This document shows positions 57,101 to 64,000 of a stretch of 64,000 nucleotides of DNA, piece after piece. Origin of the DNA: Mastigias papua. Taxonomy: Eukaryota > Cnidaria > Scyphozoa > Rhizostomeae > Mastigiidae. Positions within the stretch are counted from its first letter, which is position 1; the number at the start of each line of letters is the position of its first letter. A program made the translations under genes and the position numbers. The notes beneath the pieces were generated by a model. It was given only the letters and a program-made list of their open reading frames with translations. It was not told the origin of the DNA and did no database searches. The stretch lies in assembly GCA_964019165.1 (NCBI GenBank), contig OZ025267.1, positions 3,621,650 to 3,685,649 on the forward strand, given 5' to 3'.

Positions 57101-60100
57101 TTTCCCATGCCACATGTATTTAATAACTCCGCATCACTGTGACTAAAGTTAGAGAGTGTGGGCAGTTCATTTCTGATTGGTGAAATTTCCGGCTCTTTTT
57201 TCACATCCTTCGAAATACTGTTTAGTGGAGAGACTTGCTTCTCTAGCACATCTTCCCTCAAAACTTTCCCCTTTGGGGTCACCATACCCGTAGGCTTTAG
57301 CTGACTACGTCTCATAATTTTCGCTGTTGGTAAGGGTGAGATTGCAGCAGTTTCGTCTCCATTAGTTAAGTTCGAATATGATGATCTTCTAACAGCTTTG
57401 CGATTGCTAACTTTTTCCTGTGTGCCCATGCCCTCGTTTTCTGAGTCTGAACTTTCACTTTCCGATGAAGAATCGGAGCTGCTGGTATCACTCGATGATG
57501 TTGAAGTAGCAGATAAAGGAGGCTTGCTGAAAAACAATAACAGAGTACTAACTAACTTTTAACACCATTTCCATATATATTCCACACACACATTAGCCTG
57601 GATTGAAAGGATTACATATACTAAAACAAAGATATGCATCAGGTTGATTAATTTCGCAAATTATCATCAGTCTTTCAAAACCGATAATGAATAAACACAC
57701 TTGAAACAAACTCACGGCGGTAAAAGAACTGGATCTGCTTTAGATGCACGATTTCGCTGAAACAAAAAACAACAGACGTACAATGATAGTAGATTTGATT
57801 ATGTTCTGCATATCAAGCAGGCATGAGTTTCATAAATCATTCATGAGATTTTCTGTTATCTCTGACAGAAAGCCCTCAACAGCCATGTGTAAACACAAGA
57901 GAAGAATCTCAAAATTTTCATAGATAATCATAAATTACCATAAAGTAACAAAAATGTCCATATATACAATAATTCTCTTTTGTAAACAAGGCACTGGCTC
58001 AGCTCTACCGTATTTATGCTTTGCTGTTTATAATATTTTACCCAAAAATCATCCAATGCTTATATTTCAATTTAATTTAGAGTAAAGTATATCCTTCTAT
58101 GCTTCCAATCAACAGTGAGCTCAAATTCTAGTCAAGGATAAATCTTGTTAAGTTATTGTCTGAATTCGTATGCTTTCTTTGTTGCAACGATTGCTTTTCT
58201 TGTAGCACAACCTAGTGAGCTTTTATTTTTGATTGGAATATCAATTTTGGCAATTTCCAAAATTTTCTTTCTATTGCACTGTAGCAATATGCATAGCATT
58301 ATGATTAATTTTTCACCAATTTTACCCCAATTATGCCTATAGCCGTTATGTTTATAAGAAACAATCAGCGTATCTGGCAGCAAGTTATTCAAATTCACTA
58401 ATATAAGCTCGCGAGAATAGTCAAATCAACGTAAGTATCATACATAATAATACATTAGCACAAAATACCAAAAACTTTGAGAATATATCATAAAGCAGCA
58501 CAAATCATTCATTGAAAGTATTGCTAAATCTGATGGAAATATTTTTGTAACCAATTGCATACATTGCCTCCAACTTTCCTTACTTAGGTATTTTCCACTC
58601 GCATTATGTTAACCTCGTTATTCCTCTCTTTCCTTTAATTAGCTGAAGACGGGACTGGCAGTCTCATCATCTAACCTAATTTAACTTGCTCTACTCGGAT
58701 GTGTCTGAAAATGGCAAGTCGTAATTGCAAATGAAATACAAATGAAATCTAAATGAAACATTTGACTGTTCACTGCTTCCAATCTTAATGTGGTTCGTCG
58801 TGTTCTTATACTCAAATCTATAATGCGGCTGTGTTTTTCTACGAATGTATCAATTGCACACACATGCAAAGAATATTGAAATGTCTTTGAGCAGTAAATG
58901 CTTGTTTACTACAAACCACACATTCCATACCGTTCAATCGTAAGCAAGCCAACAATGAACTGATATAGGACATGACCTGAATGACTTAACTCAAAAAAGG
59001 GTCACACAATGAACATATATCATCCCTTCAGTGCAGTGCAGAAATCAAAGCCTGGCTCGTGAAGCGAAAATCACCATATGCAGTGACTTACCACAATTAT
59101 TGCAAGGTCAATCAAAACCAGCACTTAGTATTTGAAATGTCTGACTAGTGGTGAAGAAAACGAAGGTTTTGTGAGGGCTCAGCCTAGCTGCAAATTGAGG
59201 GGGCACAAACCCCTACCCTGAGTAGATCTTTTCATTGTGGAAGACAAACAACCAACTCAAATATCTGCTAACAAATGAAGCTTATCGTTTCAGATGAAAT
59301 ATCCCTTTTTGAAAACATAGCACCTTGAAAGAAAGTGATGAGAAACTGTTAGTTCCCAAGTTTGCTAGATAAACTCTTCGCTTCCTATAACATTATCAGC
59401 AAGAAATGAGTCTTGTGGCTGTCCATATACAGTAAACGACTGTGCATAATGCAAGTTAAAATATGAGTCAAAAAGTACAATACCTCATTTTCCTCATCAG
59501 AATCATCATCGCTTGTGACTACTAGGTCTCTTTTTAGTATCCTTGAAAATGAGAAAAATCAATTCAATACACCTGAAGGGTGGAAATCGTAAACTGAAGA
59601 AAGGGCAGGGTGGTCTCGCATGACCGTACAGAGGTTCTAGCCTTGATTTCAATCCACCAGGTCTCTTTATGAAACAAGATGCAACGATGATACAATAAAT
59701 AAGGCTACAAGCCTGCATCTATAGACAACTTCAACGCGGGTAGGGTGTAAAATAGAACTAGAATGTACATAAACCAAATTGCAAATTATGACAACATACA
59801 GGAATGTATTGGTCTGGTCGAGCGAATGCAAGAAGACCGAAGCATGACTGTAAAACTAATCGGTAGTTGTAAAGGATTTGAATTCTTTTCAAACGACTGC
59901 AAATCGACGGCACGTCACTGCAAATTCATGAGAACAAGCGCAAGATCTTTCACTATTCGTCAAGCGAACATGAATGCAAAGTGCAAAAAGGAGCGTACGC
60001 AAAGCTCTTAACAGCCAAATTCTCCACTATGATCTTTGCAAGAAGAGTCCAATTCTTCAAGTATCAATACACTTGAACTGACGAAAGATAACAAGTTCTA

Positions 60101-60888
60101 TAGTGCTAAAGCCGTGCTACATTGCTTCTGATGACTTCCTAACATTTATCAATTCAAAGTGTATACGAGAGAATACGATCTTCAAATCGCCTGCATTCAG
60201 ATTATTTTTCATCAATACATCATGTAAGAATTCGTGAAACAAGCCTGCAGCCGTGCGCGAGAGTACAATACTGCAAGGATGACTCAGTATAGCACTATCT
60301 GCTACCAATGACCAAATAATATTCCGCAACAACAGTTCTCGTGCATATCAAAACAAAACTAGCTTACATATTCTCGTAGCTTTAAGAGGATCTATCCACT
60401 GCTGAAGGCGGAAGATAATGTAACAAGGCCTCTCAATTGACTCTCAAACTAATTCCATGGGCAAAAGCTATAAGCTGGTTTTCGACTCCAAATAAGACCA
60501 AGCCTAATTAACAGGTTTACTTTTAAGCGGATAACAGGTGGAAAACCAGATGAAGCAAAGCAAATACTTTGCAGAAGTGCCTAGATGGCCATGTGAATGA
60601 AACACACACTGAGCATCTGATTTATTTCAACAAGCGACAAAAATTTGCTATTGCCTTGAGAAACCTATTGGAATTACATATAGGTAGATTCGTAAATTTT
60701 GAGACAGCCTATACGAGCTTCCATGCCACGAGCTTCACTGCCAGACGTGAAAATTCCACGACACTCCAAGCAAAGAGTATTGCAATCCCAAGAAATTATG
60801 AATACCAGCTAGCCTAAATGACAGAAAACGTAGAACAAAAATAAACTAGAAACTTACTCGTCAGTTTTACCATGATTATGCTGCTCAC
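45513..60888 (-). CDS. AFF: AFF/Lilliputian family scaffold of the super elongation complex (15 exons placed, 5' end missing)
   Basis: Exons (minus): 60888-60858, 59541-59484, 57756-57716, 57526-55618, 54496-54443, 53536-53505, 52827-52600, 52049-51983, 50926-50840, 50428-50367, 49584-49509, 48829-48770, 47077-46842, 45926-45878, 45582-45513. Phases agree at every junction except across 48770-47077, where one more exon of 3n+2 nt must be missing. Family marks: an acidic LVVTSDDDSDEENE motif, the poly-Ser/Asp/Glu region (SSSDSSSESESSDSE) opening the large exon, Lys-rich nuclear-type sequence, and the complete C-terminal homology domain. The latter includes KRSKHRADCL, APKYIDAVLKYIQYL, SVLYFKLYAAKKDSAARYSK, STGTPSPMSPTSSH, a helix with TERMQQYF-like sequence, EFINVVSRRVGAITIQS and SSMLHLVDYISTGLQ. 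AFF proteins hold P-TEFb, ELL and AF9/ENL to release paused Pol II in the nucleus. At least 1,000 aa here. The initiator exon lies upstream, possibly outside the window. Confidence 0.9.
48346..48600 (+). repeat. (ACTC)n and (ATTC)n tetranucleotide tracts
   Basis: About 20 CTCA units, a mixed zone, then about 15 ATTC units. It lies in the AFF intron next to the exon at 48770-48829. Confidence 0.97.
49340..49480 (+). repeat. (AATGTG)n / (TG)n / (TGTGTGTGC)n repeat
   Basis: Four GTGAAT units, then TG repeats and seven TGTGTGTGCTG-type units. The reverse strand, which is the transcript sense for the AFF gene, is a CA-rich tract. It is 29 bases downstream of the donor of exon 49584-49509. Confidence 0.95.
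49905..50250 (+). repeat. (AGCC)n satellite with higher-order CAACTAGCCA units
   Basis: A ladder of CAGC CAACTAGCCAGT units grades into pure AGCC runs of 8 and 17 units, then back into CAACTAG/GTCAGC units. About 340 bp in an AFF intron. Confidence 0.97.
50990..51238 (+). repeat. (AGAC)n/(AGGC)n/(AGGT)n compound tetranucleotide tract
   Basis: AGAC, AGGT and AGGC blocks alternate over about 250 bp, only about 60 bases upstream (minus sense) of the acceptor of the AFF exon at 50926-50840. Long open frames on the minus strand (Cys/Leu/Pro repeats) are artefacts of the 4-bp period. Confidence 0.97.
57757..59483. other. AFF intron
   Basis: 1.7 kb of AT-rich sequence between exon 59541-59484 and exon 57756-57716; nothing else recognised. 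Short frames at 58145-58398 on both strands have no support. Confidence 0.5.
59542..60857. other. AFF intron
   Basis: 1.3 kb between exons 60888-60858 and 59541-59484; no other element recognised. Confidence 0.5.
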
Positions 60889-61235
60889 CTGCAAACATGA
60901 CAGAGAGAACGCTTAAATGACTTCTACGATATAAGAACCTGCCAAATCGCTAATCGAATGTCAAACATACAGACAACCATCTGCATTCATAATAGAAACT
61001 GCTAATCTCATTATTATACTTTCTGATTGCTCTATGAAATACGACAAGAATTCCAAAGTGCTGTACGGTTAAATTAAAATATATTTCTCAAACTACGTCG
61101 ATTGTAGCGGGGCCGTGTTTATACATCGTTCGGAGAAAACACAAAAAGGTACCCATAATCAGAGAAGTTTGGAAAACAAGCAATACGTCATAAATTATCT
61201 GACACAGACATAGCGATACGCGGGAAACTATGGTC

Positions 61236-61600
61236 TGTTTACACTGCACAGACTAGCCCGGGGTTTGCACTGGGATACTTCTAATTCTAAGTTGGGTTCG
61301 CCCAGGCTTAATCTACACTGGCTTTGCATTTTGTCAATGTAAACTCATAGTCGGGAAGAGCCTGGGTTAACTTTGCATCAAGCTCATGCAGAAGTCATGA
61401 CAGGGTGCTCAAACTATGCAAACCAAATTTTATTTTACACTGCAGACAACCTAGGTTCACCCCATGACGAACCTACTTCCGAAGTATGGGACAGTCCAGC
61501 CCGGGACAAACCCGGGTGAGATCGATTTACACTAACCCAGGCTAGAGCTAACCTGAAACGAACCTGTCAGTGTGTATAGTGTAAATCGACTATACTTCAC
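61236..61600. mobile_element. MITE-like element with TTTACACT termini
   Basis: Left GTTTACACTGCACAGACTAG and right, reverse complemented, GATTTACACTATACACACTG. Four more copies of (T)TACACTG/AACCTAGG-type modules occur inside in both orientations (61308, 61434, 61528). No coding frame. The target-site duplication is not clear. Confidence 0.55.
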
Positions 61601-62316
61601 CAATTTAGGGGCAGGCAGCGACTGATGACGATTTAAGCCAGGGCTTAGACACCAGCTGCAGCTATGTCATTGATATACAGTGAATCATGATTATGAGCTC
61701 TATCAATTATGACCAATTTTCATTGCAAGAAATCGGTTTATCCAAGAGAGGAAGTTACACAAAATGGTCAGCTCATGGTCACAAAATAACACAGTTTCAA
61801 TGTGCAATCTGTGGTGAGTGCTATTAAGGAGGGCCTTAACATCCAGTACTTGTTTCAAAATTTGTCCCATAATGGAGTGACCGTTCAATAACGAGAAGAT
61901 CGACAAGAGTAAAAAGATAGATGGTAAACTAGAGTGATAACAACACGCCTGGCTCAAAACGAGGCAGATTTGACAAGCCGGTTTGTGAAGGCTATAAATG
62001 CCAAACAAATTCCAAAAACACAGCCCAATTCACTTGCAAGCTTTGTTGCATATACTTAGATGGAGAGACACCCCAACTCTGGACAAGCTCTTGCTCAGGC
62101 ATCGATCTGTACCTCCTAGTACTTTGTTCCAACATGAAAACATTTACGTTAACTAGCAGGTCTGATAGCCTATCACTTCTTAAACCAAAAGTCACACACC
62201 AAATGCAAATGTATAATCAAATGATTAAATAAAATGTTAATTAGTCCAATAACTGGCAACCACCCATTCACCCAGTGTATTATATTACTCGTGTTTAAGC
62301 CAGTGAATGGGCGAGG
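61601..62316. other. Region upstream of the found AFF exons, nothing recognised
   Basis: Could hold undetected 5' AFF exons; none is visible by motif or splice pattern. Confidence 0.3.
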
Positions 62317-62985
62317 GGAGCAGTGGCCGAGCAGTCTAGCGGTCAGAGTGCTCAATTGCTGAGTAGAAGATCAATGGTTCAAGGTGAATCAACGGGCCAT
62401 AAACACTTTTTCCAAAGAATATAGTCCATAAGAATGTAAAGACTCAAATCGCCGAGATTTACGAATAATTTGAGAATAATGCAATGATCCAACTTCATCA
62501 AGTCTTAAACTTCTTGCTTTTAGAGTTTTCTTCAGGAAACAAACCAAGTGTGAGTATCATCTATTCGATCTAAGAGTCATCACACTAGGATGTGACCTCA
62601 GCAACTCTTTGGGGATTGTCCATTACACACTTTTTCGTATATTAAAATATAGTCCATACTAGTGTTAATGCTCAAATCGCTGAAACGTAGAAGTCTTAGG
62701 TTCAAAATCAAAACTTTTTAAGAATATTCATGCTCACCGAAAAATTAGGGATTTCATAAAAAAGTGTCTATTTCGGATGTTCGCTGACTGTCCACCCAGT
62801 AGTAAATGGGTGTCTGGTTGCAATACTGTGGAAGTTTACAGGTAGAGAGGAAATGAACTGGCTACCCTACCTCAATATGGTGACGGTAAAGGATAAGTGT
62901 TGTCTCTAGCAAGCACTTCCCAACGTATGGAATAGTATACGGGACCAAACCTTAACTTTCATTTACACCAAGCTCCAAGAAGCTC
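62317..62985 (+). mobile_element. tRNA-derived SINE interrupted by a MITE
   Basis: Head 62317-62400 has CAGTGGCCGAGCAGTCTAGC (A box) and GGTTCAAGGTGAATC (B box). The body from about 62782 has TGACTGTCCACCCAGTAGTA, GGTAGAGAGG and CTTCCCAACGTATGGAAT, matching the uninterrupted copy at 22672-22966 (minus). In that copy the head runs straight into the body, so the 380 bases between 62400 and 62781 are an insertion. Confidence 0.65.
62402..62780. mobile_element. MITE inserted into a SINE
   Basis: Left ATAAACACTTTTTCCAAAGA and right, reverse complemented, AATAGACACTTTTTTATGAA share the ACACTTTTT terminus. Inside, AATATAGTCCATA, GCTCAAATCGC(C/T)GA and CGTA occur twice in direct order (about 62420-62460 and 62645-62690), indicating an internal duplication. 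The boundaries are fixed by comparison with the uninterrupted SINE copy. Confidence 0.55.
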
Positions 62986-64000
62986 TCTAAAGTGCATACA
63001 GCAGCACAATAGCAAATGACCCGAGACGAGAACATCACGATTGTTGACAACTATGCTCTTCCACAAGCTAGGAATATAATGCTGTTTAACACTGAGCAGA
63101 AAAGTTGCAAGGGTGAAAAAGCAAAGCTTTTAATTTATACCTTCCAAGGGAAAATCCAGAATCATGTTTTGAAATTCCTATCGAAAAGCCAGCCCCCGCC
63201 ATTGCAGACCAACTCCACTCGAAAGACCACACAAACCATAAGCTCATAAATAATTTCTATTCCACCAGTGATTAATGGACAATAACATGGGCGTTAAACC
63301 GAACACAAGTACGTTATCAGTAACCTTTTTACGGCTCTCAGTTGTAAAACCTCAATACTGTCTCAGATTCCATATGCTCCTCATCTGAAGTGGCATACAC
63401 GTTAATGCCAGCGGGTGTATTTGTAGGAAAGTAATTGAGATGAAAGCATACCATTACTTCAAAACATTTAAGAAAGTTCCGTTATTGGACTATTAAAGCC
63501 TAACACAAATTCAAAGACATCCATTTCAATAACTGGACTTTTCCATTCTGACAGTTTCAAATGGTGTTTAAGCAATTGTGCATGGAAATTCCATCACACA
63601 GTTTATATTCGAAAATTCGCCGGCTGATTACTCGAACACTAGCTGCCTCGAACGAATTTTCAATTCCATTCGTTTCCGTCTTCAATAAAAATACTGCCCG
63701 ATAACTCGGACATTCCATAATGGGAACAAATTTCGACTTCCCACGACAGTTCGAGCTATAACACGTCAGCTGTACACTCATTTAACTTCCCAGTCAGTTT
63801 CTTACTTCCATGCGATCCGTGTGGCTGTTACAATCTCAGTTTTTTCCAATTTCCTGGCACTACTATTTGAACACCCCATGCAATGCAGTGAAAGATTTTA
63901 AGGGGCATGGGGGGGCAAACGCCTCCAGAAATAGAATGTTCTTGTTTTTATCTATCGTGGGGTGATTCATTGAACTAAACCATGAATAGTAGGCAAATCT
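62986..64000. other. Window end, nothing recognised
   Basis: About 1 kb without supported genes; short open frames at 63016-63249 and 63557-63781 have no family features. Confidence 0.3.

Noticed and set aside
62317..62400. Functional tRNA gene
   Set aside because: A and B boxes are present but the ends do not pair into an acceptor stem, and the sequence continues into a SINE body shared with another locus.

Overview
This is an animal nuclear genomic window: AT-rich, with spliced genes, GT-AG introns, many transposon remnants and simple-sequence DNA. Nothing in it is bacterial. The gene set is an AFF/Lilliputian elongation scaffold, a KLHL1/4/5-type BTB-BACK-Kelch protein, a multi-TIR protein fused to a macro-like domain, and a four-pass membrane protein. 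Together with intact CR1-like and Penelope-like retroelements this suggests an early-branching metazoan such as a sponge, with a cnidarian as the alternative. The species cannot be fixed from sequence alone.

Layout. 0.07-2.05 kb (-): a single-exon four-TM protein with a long charged tail, a PPxY motif and a PDZ-ligand C terminus. 2.9-4.4 kb (+): a Penelope-like reverse transcriptase without a visible GIY-YIG domain. 4.9-5.7 kb: a TA-flanked MITE and a fragment of the same family. 6.39-14.45 kb (+): an eight-exon gene of 926 codons, with phases consistent throughout, encoding a macro-like domain, TIR1, TIR2, a divergent TIR3 and a disordered tail ending in Cys-Cys-Val-Met. 14.5-26.8 kb: mostly non-coding, with pogo-like, hAT-like and other MITEs, a tRNA-derived SINE nested in a MITE, and a 30-bp minisatellite. 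26.83-39.50 kb (-): five coding exons of a KLHL1/4/5 orthologue of 577 aa. Its last intron is filled by a nearly intact CR1/L2-like retrotransposon in antisense orientation (about 28.3-33.2 kb). 39.5-45.5 kb: no confident gene. 45.51-60.89 kb (-): an AFF gene, with 15 exons placed and the 5' end not found. 61-64 kb: a MITE and a SINE split by another MITE.

How the genes fit together. The host genes have no evident pathway link. The AFF protein is expected to scaffold transcription elongation, the KLHL protein to be a Cullin-3 adaptor, and the macro/TIR protein to act in NAD/ADP-ribose or innate immune signalling by inference. The strongest candidate for something undescribed is the macro-TIR-TIR-TIR protein with its possible prenylated tail. 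The transposon layers preserve a readable order of insertions. All exon boundaries were read by eye from splice consensus, phase and family similarity; no transcript data or searches were available.
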